Shown: positions 26,141-35,652 of the stretch, in pieces
How positions within the stretch are numbered: position 1 is the stretch's first letter
Layout: every line of letters starts with the position of its first letter
Assembly (NCBI GenBank): GCA_022361195.1
Contig: JAKSBJ010000105.1
Span: forward strand, 1-35,872
Direction: 5' to 3'
Length of the DNA stretch: 35,872 bases
DNA from: Flavobacteriales bacterium
Lineage (GTDB): Bacteria; Bacteroidota; Bacteroidia; Flavobacteriales_D; Crocinitomicaceae
The notes under the pieces: model-generated
The model's database searches: none
Told to the model about the DNA's origin: nothing
Seen by the model: the letters and a program-made list of their open reading frames with translations, nothing else
Translations under genes and position numbers: made by a program

Positions 26141-26875
26141 ATGCTCTTTCATCAGTTCATCGGCAATTTGTCGGCTAAAAAAACAATTGTCTTTATCCAT
26201 CAGGGGTTAGGATGCTCAGCCATGTGGGATTGGTATCCAAAACAATTATGCGAAAGCCTCAATGTTCGTGGACTATTATTTGACCGAAATGGTTTTGGTA
26301 AATCAGGAGAGTTTGTTCCGGAAAGAGATAATAACTTTCTTCATCGAGACACACATGAACTCAAGGCTTTAATAGATGAAGTGATTGATACTGATCAAGA
26401 GTTGATGCTTTATGGTCATTCGGAAGGAGGCACCATCGCGCTTTTGTATGCGGCTTACTATCCTCAAACTATAAAATGGGTAATCACTGAGGCAGCTCAC
26501 GCCTTTGTTGAAGAAAGTACCATTAGGGGAATTCAAGACGCAATACGACCTTTTGAAGAAGGGAAGCTAAATGGTTTGGAAAAATATCACGGAGCAAAAT
26601 ACAAAGACGTTTTTATGGCCTGGCATGACATCTGGTTAAATCCAGATTTTAAAAGCTGGAACATTTTAAAAGAACTGGAGGATATCTCTATTCCAGTATT
26701 GCTGATGCACGGTTGTGATGACCAATATGGAAGTGTACAACAGGTCAAAGAAATTGCTCAGGTTTTAAAGGGTAAAACAGAAGAACATTTGATTACAGAT
26801 TGTGGTCATTTGCCTTTTAAAGAACAAACTCAATTCGTTCAACAAACAGTAGAAGATTTCATTCATGGAATTTAA
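26141..26875 (+). CDS. Alpha/beta hydrolase
   Basis: 244 residues with an alpha/beta hydrolase fold. The oxyanion-loop region is FIHQGLGCS, the nucleophile elbow is YGHSEGG with Ser94, the acid is Asp193 or Asp194 in GCDDQYG, and the base is His223 in CGHLPF. No signal peptide is present, so it should be cytoplasmic. Between efp and this gene is a 35-base gap with a weak hairpin (TCAGAG/CTCTGA, 26107-26128) but no T-run, so read-through from the lipid A operon is possible. It overlaps the next hydrolase gene by 11 bases. The substrate is unknown. Confidence 0.85.
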   Translation: MLFHQFIGNLSAKKTIVFIHQGLGCSAMWDWYPKQLCESLNVRGLLFDRNGFGKSGEFVPERDNNFLHRDTHELKALIDEVIDTDQELMLYGHSEGGTIALLYAAYYPQTIKWVITEAAHAFVEESTIRGIQDAIRPFEEGKLNGLEKYHGAKYKDVFMAWHDIWLNPDFKSWNILKELEDISIPVLLMHGCDDQYGSVQQVKEIAQVLKGKTEEHLITDCGHLPFKEQTQFVQQTVEDFIHGI

Positions 26876-27506
26876 ACAACATCATATTGAATATAAAAAG
26901 ACTGCCCGATTCATCACCTTCGGGAATCCAGAAACGGCAACGGAACTCCTAATTGCCCTTCATGGTTATGGTCAACTAGCTACCGAATGGATCGAGAATT
27001 TCAACTATCTCGATCCTGAAAAATACTTTGTAGTTTGTCCTGAGGGACCGCATCGTTACTATCAAAGGGGTAGAAGAGGTCAGGTTGTTGCCAACTGGAT
27101 GACAACTGAAGATCGTTTGGCGGATATTAAAAACTACGTGGCCTATTTAAACACGGTTTACGAGAACGTTACTACTAACTATCAATTTGACAGGCACGTG
27201 TTGCTTGGTTTTTCGCAAGGTGGTGCTACAGCGTCCAGATGGATGGAGTTAGGAAAACATAAATTTCAACTTTTTATTCTTTGGGGATCTGTTTTTCCAC
27301 CTGATATGCAACAGCAATTTGACTCTCCATTAGATACCAGCAAAAACTATTTTGTGGTTGGGAACAATGATGAGTATTTTGATCAAAAACGAATTTCAAA
27401 GCACTATAAGTTTCTAAATGAAGTAGGTATGAATTTTGAATTGATTAATTTTGATGGAAATCACAATATTCATAAAGAAACGTTGTTAGACATTCTAAAG
27501 AGGTGA
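26865..27506 (+). CDS. Alpha/beta hydrolase, carboxylesterase/phospholipase-like
   Basis: 213 residues with ALHGYGQ (31-37) as oxyanion loop, GFSQGG (115-120) with nucleophile Ser117, a probable acid Asp169 in GNNDEYF and a His at 200 or 203 in GNHNIH. Size and the GFSQGG elbow fit the small carboxylesterase/lysophospholipase group (YpfH/PLPcE-like). It is not closely similar to the hydrolase encoded upstream, which argues against a recent tandem duplication. The ATG lies within the preceding gene, and its stop overlaps the next GTG start (GTGA). It is cytoplasmic, with unknown substrate. Confidence 0.82.
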   Translation: MEFKQHHIEYKKTARFITFGNPETATELLIALHGYGQLATEWIENFNYLDPEKYFVVCPEGPHRYYQRGRRGQVVANWMTTEDRLADIKNYVAYLNTVYENVTTNYQFDRHVLLGFSQGGATASRWMELGKHKFQLFILWGSVFPPDMQQQFDSPLDTSKNYFVVGNNDEYFDQKRISKHYKFLNEVGMNFELINFDGNHNIHKETLLDILKR

Positions 27507-28099
27507 AAAAGTTTGTTTTCATAGCATTTGTATTTGTTTCCATTGCCAGCTTTGGGCAATATGATGTGGATAGCATTGAGGAAGAGGAAGGGAAAGAAAA
27601 AAAGGAGAAGAACTTATCTCTCTTTGAGCTTAGAAAACGTACCTATGTTGGTGGAGAACTCTCGCTACTCTTTGGTAACCGAACCTATTTGTTCATTGCG
27701 CCTATAATTGGCTACGACATCACACCAAAATTTTCGGCAGGGGTATCGGGAATGTATCAGTTTTTCCGTAGTCAAAATCCTTTTAATGGTTCGGTAGCAA
27801 CCTCACATGCTTATGGTGGAGGAGTATTTGCCCGTTTAAGACCAATAAAGCCATTATTATTACAAACCGAATTTAATCTTTACAATACCGACGATTATAC
27901 TACCAGTTTTGTAGGTGATCGAACCAATGTTCCAGCACTTATGGCAGGACTTGGATATGCTGGTAATATGGGAGAAGGTGCTTATTATCAAATCTTACTG
28001 ATGTACGATTTCATTGATGATTTTAACATGCCTCTTCCCCGTTTATTTCCAAACTTCCCAGTTTATATCAAATACGGTTTTGTTTTTCATTTGGGATAA
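27503..28099 (+). CDS. Exported beta-barrel-like protein of unknown function
   Basis: 198 residues starting at GTG, within the GTGA overlap; no ATG fits. A signal peptide (1-19, ending ASFGQ) is followed by an acidic-basic segment rich in Glu and Lys (about 21-37). Then come alternating strands such as YVGGELSLLFG, YLFIAPIIGYDI, FSAGVSGMYQFF and GGGVFARLRP, ending KYGFVFHLG. The alternating pattern and the terminal aromatic residue suggest a small outer membrane beta-barrel of about eight strands. I do not recognise a family. Its gene is coupled on both sides, to the second hydrolase and to the VanX-like lipoprotein (TAATG). Confidence 0.75.
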   Translation: MKKFVFIAFVFVSIASFGQYDVDSIEEEEGKEKKEKNLSLFELRKRTYVGGELSLLFGNRTYLFIAPIIGYDITPKFSAGVSGMYQFFRSQNPFNGSVATSHAYGGGVFARLRPIKPLLLQTEFNLYNTDDYTTSFVGDRTNVPALMAGLGYAGNMGEGAYYQILLMYDFIDDFNMPLPRLFPNFPVYIKYGFVFHLG

Positions 28100-28878
28100 T
28101 GCGTTTAAGACGATCCCATAGCTTTTTATTCGTATTAACAGTTCTGTTGTTGTCCTGCCAGGGAGAAGGTGAAAATGAGCTTGAGACACCTCCCATTACT
28201 CCACAGGCAGATACTTTAACAACAGATAGCGTGGCTGTGGAAGAAGAAATCGTTGAAGAGTATATAATTGACTCACTGGAGCAAAGTATCATTGATGCAG
28301 GATTACTCAATATTCAGGATAGTATTCCAGACATTTTAGTAGAATTGAAATATTCCACCACAGACAACTTCATGGAAGAAGATGTTTATGGACATATGGA
28401 ACGAGCCTATTTGCAACCTGAGGTGGTAATGAGTCTTAAAAAATCTCAGGAAAAACTAAAAGAGATTGATTCTTCTTTGACCTTATTAGTCTACGATGCT
28501 GTTCGCCCAAGAAGAGTTCAACAAATCATGTGGGATGTTTTGGATATGCCTATTTGGGAAAAGACCAAATTTGTTTCTAATCCGGCCAATGGTTCTATTC
28601 ACAACTACGGATGTGCAGTTGACTTGACCATTGCTCATGAGGATGGTACTGCTTTGGATATGGGAGCTGGCTATGACGATCCGGCTAAAATAGCTTATCC
28701 ACGTCATGAGCAAGCTTATTTAGATTCAGGAATGCTCAACTTACAGCAAATTGAAAACAGAGAGTTACTCCGTGATGTTATGAAAGCCGGAGGCTTTTGG
28801 GGTATCCAAACTGAATGGTGGCATTTTAACCGTTACAGCAGAGATCGAGCTAAAGAAATGTTTGAGATTCTGGAATAA
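28099..28878 (+). CDS. VanX-like D-alanyl-D-alanine dipeptidase lipoprotein (M15D)
   Basis: 259 residues. A lipoprotein signal peptide ends LLLSC, with Cys20 as lipidated residue. An acidic linker (about 21-60) precedes the M15 peptidase domain. The zinc ligands are His168 and Asp175 in SIHNYGCAVD, and His242 in EWWHF with catalytic Glu239; Arg136 in VRPRR fits the VanX substrate arginine. VanX/DdpX enzymes split free D-Ala-D-Ala. A periplasmic lipoprotein of this kind more likely recycles peptidoglycan fragments than gives vancomycin resistance, and no VanA or VanH gene is present. The start ATG overlaps the previous stop by one base. Its stop lies nine bases from the converging peptidase gene, with no strong terminator. 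Confidence 0.88.
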   Translation: MRLRRSHSFLFVLTVLLLSCQGEGENELETPPITPQADTLTTDSVAVEEEIVEEYIIDSLEQSIIDAGLLNIQDSIPDILVELKYSTTDNFMEEDVYGHMERAYLQPEVVMSLKKSQEKLKEIDSSLTLLVYDAVRPRRVQQIMWDVLDMPIWEKTKFVSNPANGSIHNYGCAVDLTIAHEDGTALDMGAGYDDPAKIAYPRHEQAYLDSGMLNLQQIENRELLRDVMKAGGFWGIQTEWWHFNRYSRDRAKEMFEILE

Positions 28879-28887
28879 GACAAAAAT

Positions 28888-29190
28888 CTAGTCTTCAACC
28901 TTAATGCAAATTCCGAAAATTGCATTTTTGTTAATCCAGCCATTTATTTTTCCAATGTTATTTCCTATTTGGTATCTGTCGCCTTGAATGGCCTTGATTA
29001 GATGCAAGTATTGATAGCTTCGTACTTTACACAGTACTATATCTCCTTTCTTTAATTCTCTGGCTCCAATAGGCATAACAGTAACCAATTGGCCTGAATT
29101 GATCTTCCCCTTCATAGAGCCACCTCTGGGACGAAATTGAACTGTTTCCTGATTTTTTAATTTCTCGATATACGGCGTAGCCCATCCCAT
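28888..29190 (-). CDS. Small S24/S26-like (LexA/signal peptidase fold) peptidase
   Basis: 100 residues, no signal peptide or membrane anchor. The catalytic serine is Ser25 in FRPRGGSMKG, matching the S-M motif of signal peptidase I and LexA-type enzymes. The lysine is probably Lys66 in YLHLIKAIQGD, followed by YQIGNN as in the family. ELKKGDIVLCKV is the strand before it. The whole protein is just the catalytic core; typical SPase I has a membrane anchor and LexA a DNA-binding domain, and neither is here. It begins 16 bases after the PorU-like gene and so is likely the last gene of that operon. The substrate is unknown; a role tied to T9SS is only suggested by position. Confidence 0.72.
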   Translation of the reverse strand: MGWATPYIEKLKNQETVQFRPRGGSMKGKINSGQLVTVMPIGARELKKGDIVLCKVRSYQYLHLIKAIQGDRYQIGNNIGKINGWINKNAIFGICIKVED

Positions 29191-29206
29191 CTAAATCCTT
29201 ATCCTC

Positions 29207-32200
29207 CTACCGTAAGATATACATCTTACCAAACTCTTTCACAAAATACTCATCTGCCCCACTCTCTCGATGATCAACGTCTTCACCATTAATCTTGGTA
29301 ATAACATGATACAAATACACTCCATTTGCCAAAAGGTCGCCATATTCATCCCTTCCATCCCATCTAAACTCGGTAATGTTTCTACCAATTTGGATAGGTC
29401 CTAATTCGTCAACAGTGATTTCCCGAACTACTTTTCCACTCACCGTTAAAATCTGAATAGTAAACTCGTCTGGAATAACTGACCCCGTTAAAGTAAAGAC
29501 AAATTGCGTTTGTGTACTAAATGGATTTGGATAGTTCATAAGATTGGTAATGGAAGAATGATGATCTACTTCAAATTCAATATCATAATCAAAATCTCCT
29601 GAAATATTTCCCGATTCATCTGTTCCCTGAACTAGCAAACGATAAGTCCCATCCATCTGAAAATCTCCATCAAAAATGATCTTGAATTTATTATCACCAT
29701 CATTAGCCGGAATCCAGGTCATTAATGGTTCACCCAATGAATTACGGAAGTTCATTCTACGCTGAATTCCATCAGGAGAAGTTAAATAAATACCAAAGTT
29801 GGCCGTATCTGCCTCTTCATCCAACAACAAAAATAAATTCTCATCTTTCAATGATATTACCACCTCCGCAAACGGATCTACAATATCTCCATTCATGATA
29901 TGATATCCATTAAAGGTGACATCCAATATTGGGTTTTCATTGTCCCCAGCTGCGTAAAACGGAATTTGTCCGATGTTATTAAAATAGTGCTGCTCTAACT
30001 GATCTTGTGTGCCAGGAGCCACATACGGATTCACCTCAACCCATAGACTATTCAACCCTTCCAAACCAAAAGTTGGAATGGTCAAAGTATCTCGAATGAT
30101 CTCCCCTACTCTCAAGGAATCTTGCCGTGGATAATCAATTGGAATGATATTGTGATCAGCATCCTCAATCCAGTAATTAATCAAGAGCGAGTCCATTGGT
30201 AAATCCGAAATATTCTTCACATCAAAAGCCACAACAATATCCTGTCCTTCTGCCAGGGAATCAGTTGTTGGTAAATAAACGCCTTCAGAACCATCCAGAG
30301 CTGCTTCGGGGACATGTTGATACAAGACATGCCAATAATCTATTTGAGCCGGCGTAGAACCGGCTGTATCAATTAATTCTGCTTTGAGTTCCAGGAACGG
30401 ATACTCCGCTGCATCGATATACGAATTCAGATTAATAATCGAATCATTTTCTGTGAATAAGGTATCAATCATCAAGACCTCATTTCCGGTTGCTGAAATA
30501 CCAAACACTTTTAGGCGAGTTGAATCTTCAGTAGGAAGTTCCATTGCATCTTGTTTCCAATAAATCGCATCCCATTCTTTAGCCGGGCCAATTTTTGTAG
30601 AAACCTCTTCTCCGTAGTAATCAAAGCCCCATAAGGTATCTTCTAAATGAATGAGTTCATCAATGTAAGAACCATGTACCTCCTGAAAGAAAGAAGGATC
30701 TCCCTTTTTACCAAATAAAATAAAAGGTAAAGTATCCTGATCAACATAAATACTATCTGACCCCAAGTCAGCAAAAGTGTCAAATAGATCAGGATGCAAA
30801 TCTTCCCAATCCTGATACAATGCATAAATGGAGGTATAAATTAAATAGTAATGTCCATCTGGAATTTCATTTTCAATCATGTTTTCACAAGCCGCCAGTT
30901 GCGTGGCATCTTTTTGTGAAAAGCCAAAATGATACTCTACACGAGGGCGGCAAGCTCCATCATTATTCGCATTTCCGAAATTGTGTGTTGGATTGTGAAT
31001 GGTTGAACCATCATTGTAATATGTTCCCCAAGGTTCTAAACTGAATGGGTCGATAACACAAACGAAAATTTGTGGAGTAATTCCACAAAAGTTGTATTCA
31101 GCTATTTCCCCGTCAATATGGTAAAGTGTAAAAGCAAATTCCAGAAATGAGTCCGCTGCTCCGTATACATCAGCATCAATCGTTTTGTAAGAAGGACCAA
31201 ACAATCTTCTTCGACTTGGGCGATCATAATCTAAAAAGAGGAAATCATTGTTTTTAAATTGGAAAAAGTGATCTTGCCCCCACCCTTGCTTATCATTTAT
31301 ATGCTGAAAAGAATTTTCGATCCAATAATAATCCCCCCCATCCTCTAAGGCCACTCTCCAGAAATAGGCAACCGAATCTTCTAACAACAAAGGATCGGGA
31401 CTTCCGGTTCCGGCATTGAACCATTCATCATATTCAACCTGCACTACCCCTCCTAAGGAGGCCTGAACATTAAAACGATGTTCTGGACTATTAAACAAAT
31501 CCGTGGTATCAATTTCAAAACGATAAGTTGCCAAATCGGCAAAAGGGTTGACGGTAGAACCACTAATGGTTATGGTATCATTTGGTACCACGGCATAATC
31601 GTAGGGCCAGGCTGGATATATTCCATCCACATCGAACAATACTTGCTTACTAATTTGATTATTCCCCACCTCATCAAAGTGCTCAGTTACCAAACTTGGT
31701 AAATCAACAGAAACCGAAAATTCGTTAATTCCGACAGCGATGTTCGTGTAAAATGGAATAGAAAAAACAACCGTGTCGATGTAATCAATTCCATATACTA
31801 ACTGCGTATAAAGTGAATCCCCATTATTGTTTGGAAATGTACGCGTCAGCTCTACCGCGAAGGTATCAGTTGTAGATTGTCCCAAATTATAAATTACGAC
31901 ATTGACATCAATTGAATCAACGGTTAAATCCACCACAGCCGGCTCAATAAACAAACTACTTTCATTTACCTCCAACTCAGTATCTAAATGTGAATTAAAT
32001 CGAATGGCAGGATCACCATGCAAAGTCATTTGCAAGCAGACATTTTGCAAACCAAAACTCATGTCCGGACTTTGCACATCCTGAATGGCGTTACGAGAAT
32101 GCTCACCCAAAGTAGCTCCGTAGTTTTCTGTACTGGCATCATAAAATAAAGCCTCCGAATAACTATTTAGTGAATTAGAAAAAGCTTGTTTTACATTAGC

Positions 32201-34342
32201 CAGAAAAGCTATTGCTCCTTTATCTTCCAACAAAACGTAGGTTTCAGATGTACTTAAATTATTGGGTTCGTGAATATTTCCTGTTAAACAGGCATTTCCA
32301 ACAACTACCGGGTATTTTCCTTTATTATTCCAGTTTTCGGGATCGTCCACATTTTGGTCAAAACCATCTGCAGAAGCGTGACCGAAAAAGGTCATGAGCG
32401 AAACACCTTCATTAATATCGTCTGTTACGTCGAATAAAGTAACGGGATCAATAGGATCAGAAACTGTTTTATAATAGGCCGTTACATTTCCACCAAAATA
32501 CGGTCCTTCTAACATTTCCTCATAATTCTCTAAGTAGAACTTAAAGGTACTTTGCTCAACAGCATTGGAACCTCCTCCAAAATGTAAAATTTCTTTTTGC
32601 CACAATTTATCCTCAACACTGTAAAAAGAATTGGGATCTTGTGCCATTTCATATTCCTGAACTTTTCCAAGATACACCTCTACCTCAGCATTGGAATTTG
32701 CAGCTAACCTACCAGTTGGGATTAGCGGATCCCACAAATTCCCTTCTAACTGGGCAGTAATTAAATTATCCGAAGCTGGATAACCAAAAGTAGGAACCAA
32801 ACAAGTTTCATAACTCAAGGCTCCCAGGCGAATTCCATTCCCCGAAGCAATACTCTCATTAGCTTCCCTAACGGCTTTTCCAAGTAGAAAGAGATGCGTT
32901 GGCTTTTCAGTTGATTCATTGTAAGCGTAATGTACAAACCTTCTCAAGCCCATAATATGTTTTTGAACTCCTCCTCCAAATTGATGATACAATTCCTCTA
33001 CATCAATCATAACAGCATTGTGTCCCCCTCCGGTAAGACTGCTTCTGTAATTTCGGTAAGCCGTTGCCGAAGACCATAATTTGGAATGGGTCAGAATCAA
33101 ATAAGCCGATTCAAAATCGTAGGTTGAATAATCTACAAAGTCTCCTGTTCCGTTGATGGGATTTAGCTCATTGACATCCACAATTGCAGTCTCATCAAAA
33201 ATTACAAAATCCTGGTTTTCTCCCGAACTTAAATTAGGCACTAGCACCTGATAAACCCCAGCCGTGTTCACCACCGGAATTCGTTTCATATTTCCGTCCA
33301 GTGTAAAAGCCATTGGACTGGAAGATGCAAAATTCACAAAATCAAATCTGGACTTAGCTTCGGAGCTATTAAAAGGCAACTCCATCTCAAAATAAGACGT
33401 ACCACCCAAATTAACATTATGCGGATAGGTAATTTCCACATAAGATACGGCCTGATAATCAGAAGCCACTCCCAAATCATCTACCAATTGGTGTCGCACA
33501 CGAGTTGTAGATGCACCTAAACTGCTAGCCGGAATAGAAAAGGGTAAGGTAATCTTAGGATAGCCACCATAGATTGTATCGTGAACGGTAATATTACTCA
33601 AACCATATTGTAATAAAGTATGGTGATTTCCAGCTCCATCATAAGAGGCATTAGATGCACCAGCCGAAACCGCAACTCCTGTTGCTGCTGGCGCTCCTGC
33701 TCCTGTATAAGCATTGGTGGTTGAGATGTAATCATCCTGGTAATTTGTAGGAGAAGCTGCAAATACAAAGTTTCCAAACCACCCTTCTCCATCCACATAA
33801 GTGGCATGGGACATTCCCCCAATTTTAAATCCTTCGAGATACACTTCGTGTCCTTCTTCAAAATTGGTTTTCCAAAAATAATTTTGGCTGGAATAAGCTC
33901 CAAAGCTTACATCTGTTTCTTCCTGAATTCGGGCGTTAGAACCTGTATTCCATGAAAGGTAATAATTAATTGTATCGTTATAATGAGGAAAGTATTTATT
34001 GGCTACCTGATTGGGGTCTTCGTAAAGTGCCGAATCTAACCAGGTGTTATTCTTTCGTGCATAAAGCAGGATGTAATCTCCTGGATCAAAAGAGCCATCA
34101 TCACCGTCTTCTACCCAAATTTGCTGTTCTTCTTCAAAACCAAAAACTTGAAAATCGTCAGGAGAAATAGTGGCTAAAGGTAAACCTGCAGAACTAAGGG
34201 TAGCATAATCGAGACGGTAAACACCATCTTGCTGAATTTTAAAGCTGTAATACTTTTGGCTGTAGTCGATCCACTCATTCCCATACTGCCCAAAGGACAA
34301 TCCAGTTAAAAGCAGACTTATTACAACTAAAAGTTTATTCAT
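29207..34342 (-). CDS. porU2: PorU-family (PorU2-like) T9SS C25 peptidase/sortase
   Basis: 1711 residues from the ATG at 34342, which overlaps the porV stop by eight bases; a GTG two codons upstream is possible. A signal peptide (about 1-18, ending LSFGQ) leads directly into an N-terminal beta domain (EWIDYSQKYYSFKI, then DGVYRLDYATL). The gingipain-like C25 domain holds His655 in FFGHAS and Cys685 in VGNACLTG. Several Ig-like modules follow, and the C-terminus has an FlgD-like segment (FRWDGRDEYGDLLANGVYLY). PorU cleaves the sorting domain of T9SS cargo and attaches it to anionic LPS. The known enzyme has about 1150-1300 residues; the greater length and the very early YxFKI start match the second class, PorU2. 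A gene order of porV then PorU-type is usual. The PorU2 label is my judgement, while the family is secure. Confidence 0.88.
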   Translation of the reverse strand: MNKLLVVISLLLTGLSFGQYGNEWIDYSQKYYSFKIQQDGVYRLDYATLSSAGLPLATISPDDFQVFGFEEEQQIWVEDGDDGSFDPGDYILLYARKNNTWLDSALYEDPNQVANKYFPHYNDTINYYLSWNTGSNARIQEETDVSFGAYSSQNYFWKTNFEEGHEVYLEGFKIGGMSHATYVDGEGWFGNFVFAASPTNYQDDYISTTNAYTGAGAPAATGVAVSAGASNASYDGAGNHHTLLQYGLSNITVHDTIYGGYPKITLPFSIPASSLGASTTRVRHQLVDDLGVASDYQAVSYVEITYPHNVNLGGTSYFEMELPFNSSEAKSRFDFVNFASSSPMAFTLDGNMKRIPVVNTAGVYQVLVPNLSSGENQDFVIFDETAIVDVNELNPINGTGDFVDYSTYDFESAYLILTHSKLWSSATAYRNYRSSLTGGGHNAVMIDVEELYHQFGGGVQKHIMGLRRFVHYAYNESTEKPTHLFLLGKAVREANESIASGNGIRLGALSYETCLVPTFGYPASDNLITAQLEGNLWDPLIPTGRLAANSNAEVEVYLGKVQEYEMAQDPNSFYSVEDKLWQKEILHFGGGSNAVEQSTFKFYLENYEEMLEGPYFGGNVTAYYKTVSDPIDPVTLFDVTDDINEGVSLMTFFGHASADGFDQNVDDPENWNNKGKYPVVVGNACLTGNIHEPNNLSTSETYVLLEDKGAIAFLANVKQAFSNSLNSYSEALFYDASTENYGATLGEHSRNAIQDVQSPDMSFGLQNVCLQMTLHGDPAIRFNSHLDTELEVNESSLFIEPAVVDLTVDSIDVNVVIYNLGQSTTDTFAVELTRTFPNNNGDSLYTQLVYGIDYIDTVVFSIPFYTNIAVGINEFSVSVDLPSLVTEHFDEVGNNQISKQVLFDVDGIYPAWPYDYAVVPNDTITISGSTVNPFADLATYRFEIDTTDLFNSPEHRFNVQASLGGVVQVEYDEWFNAGTGSPDPLLLEDSVAYFWRVALEDGGDYYWIENSFQHINDKQGWGQDHFFQFKNNDFLFLDYDRPSRRRLFGPSYKTIDADVYGAADSFLEFAFTLYHIDGEIAEYNFCGITPQIFVCVIDPFSLEPWGTYYNDGSTIHNPTHNFGNANNDGACRPRVEYHFGFSQKDATQLAACENMIENEIPDGHYYLIYTSIYALYQDWEDLHPDLFDTFADLGSDSIYVDQDTLPFILFGKKGDPSFFQEVHGSYIDELIHLEDTLWGFDYYGEEVSTKIGPAKEWDAIYWKQDAMELPTEDSTRLKVFGISATGNEVLMIDTLFTENDSIINLNSYIDAAEYPFLELKAELIDTAGSTPAQIDYWHVLYQHVPEAALDGSEGVYLPTTDSLAEGQDIVVAFDVKNISDLPMDSLLINYWIEDADHNIIPIDYPRQDSLRVGEIIRDTLTIPTFGLEGLNSLWVEVNPYVAPGTQDQLEQHYFNNIGQIPFYAAGDNENPILDVTFNGYHIMNGDIVDPFAEVVISLKDENLFLLLDEEADTANFGIYLTSPDGIQRRMNFRNSLGEPLMTWIPANDGDNKFKIIFDGDFQMDGTYRLLVQGTDESGNISGDFDYDIEFEVDHHSSITNLMNYPNPFSTQTQFVFTLTGSVIPDEFTIQILTVSGKVVREITVDELGPIQIGRNITEFRWDGRDEYGDLLANGVYLYHVITKINGEDVDHRESGADEYFVKEFGKMYILR

Positions 34343-35450
34343 CCACACTTGGTTTTTTATCGCCTGATCTTGGATCAGATAGCTTAAATCTTAAAGAAAA
34401 GACATGCGAATAGAGCGCAACAGATGCGTCTCCAATATCCGTAAAGGCGTAGTCAATGTTAATTCCTTTAAATCCAACTCCAATTCCAATGTTAGGTTGA
34501 ACCGTCAGGGATTCGGTCAAATCAGAGTTTTTAATGAAGGTAAAGTTTCCAATTCCTCCACGAATGGTTACCCATTTCCCATATCCAAAAGCCAACCCAA
34601 AATGTGGATCGATACTAATTGGAGCCGTTCGGATCAATACATTTCTTCTACCATCAGTATTCAAATCCAAATCCAACTCTGTTTTTACATACAATTCTTT
34701 GTACAGTTTACTTTTAAATTGAGCTCCTAAAATAATCTTAGGCAAAGTAACCTCTAAACCATTTTGTGGAATCTCGTTTCCGGTCAATTGGAAAGTCTCA
34801 ATCATTTGATCATCCAAACTAAAAGACCAGGCATTAAAGGTTGAAGAGACATCACGGAACAAGGCTCCAAACTTCCATTTTTCACCCAGTTGGTATTTTA
34901 ATCCGGCATCAAGTCCAAATCCCCATGAGCGCGCAAAGTCTCCCACATGACGGTAAACCACTTTAAAGTTAGCTCCTCCGGTTAGTCCTTTAACAGGTAA
35001 TTTACGAGCATAAGAAAACAAAAAGGCATAATCTCCCGCCGAGAAAGTTGTGATTTTATCGTAATCAATATTCCCAGAAGCGTCAATGAGTTGTGTTGTA
35101 TTTGGAATATCATCTACTCCAAAACGAATAAAGGTAAATCCGGCTGTGCTTTTATCATCCAACGGTTTTGCTAGCCCTAAATAATCATACTTAGCAATTC
35201 CGGCAAAATACTCTGAGTGCATGGCACCAATTTGTAAAAAGTCTTTCACTTCCGTCAATCCGGCCGGATTCCAGTAACCGGCAGTTACATCATCCACACC
35301 TGCCACTACAGCATTGGACATCCCCAAAGCATCAGCTCCTACACCAATGGATAAGAATTCATTAGAATATTTAGGGGCAATATCCTGAGCAAAAGAGGTT
35401 GCAGCAAATACTAATGCCGCTGTGAGAAGAGAAAGGCCTGATTTATTCAT
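34335..35450 (-). CDS. porV: T9SS outer membrane protein PorV (LptO)
   Basis: 371 residues from the ATG at 35450. The frame is open to 35510, but the ATG begins a proper signal peptide (ending ATSFAQ). The mature part starts with FLSIGVGADALGMSNA and NPAGL, the hallmark of the PorV/PorQ group of FadL-like barrels, followed by alternating strands up to the terminal FSLRFKL. PorV binds the sorting domain of cargo after it leaves the Sov translocon and carries it to PorU. It is first in the operon with the PorU-type gene, whose ATG overlaps the PorV stop. A PorQ-like paralogue is possible, but the neighbour favours PorV. The upstream 200 bases show no clear promoter. Confidence 0.9.
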   Translation of the reverse strand: MNKSGLSLLTAALVFAATSFAQDIAPKYSNEFLSIGVGADALGMSNAVVAGVDDVTAGYWNPAGLTEVKDFLQIGAMHSEYFAGIAKYDYLGLAKPLDDKSTAGFTFIRFGVDDIPNTTQLIDASGNIDYDKITTFSAGDYAFLFSYARKLPVKGLTGGANFKVVYRHVGDFARSWGFGLDAGLKYQLGEKWKFGALFRDVSSTFNAWSFSLDDQMIETFQLTGNEIPQNGLEVTLPKIILGAQFKSKLYKELYVKTELDLDLNTDGRRNVLIRTAPISIDPHFGLAFGYGKWVTIRGGIGNFTFIKNSDLTESLTVQPNIGIGVGFKGINIDYAFTDIGDASVALYSHVFSLRFKLSDPRSGDKKPSVDE

Positions 35451-35652
35451 ATCTAGCTTCAATAAATTTAGCAAATAAAATTCAATGCTTAAAATAACTT
35501 CGTATTTCAAAAAAAATTGTGCAAAGACCTTTTGTTTGTTCCATTTATATTCCTGCCCTAAATAACGAAAAAGCCCGTAAAAAGGATTGGAAAAAAATGG
35601 ATTTATTTTGAATTAGTCGCAGCATCTGTCAATTATTGTTCATTTTTGTAGC

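Noticed and set aside
28099..28878. Vancomycin resistance gene (vanX)
   Set aside because: No vanH, vanA or vanRS genes nearby, and the protein is a lipoprotein in a Gram-negative envelope; a recycling dipeptidase is more likely.
28877..28895. AAGAC/GTCTT inverted repeat across the stop codons of two converging genes
   Set aside because: Five base pairs and no T-run; expected often by chance in this base composition.
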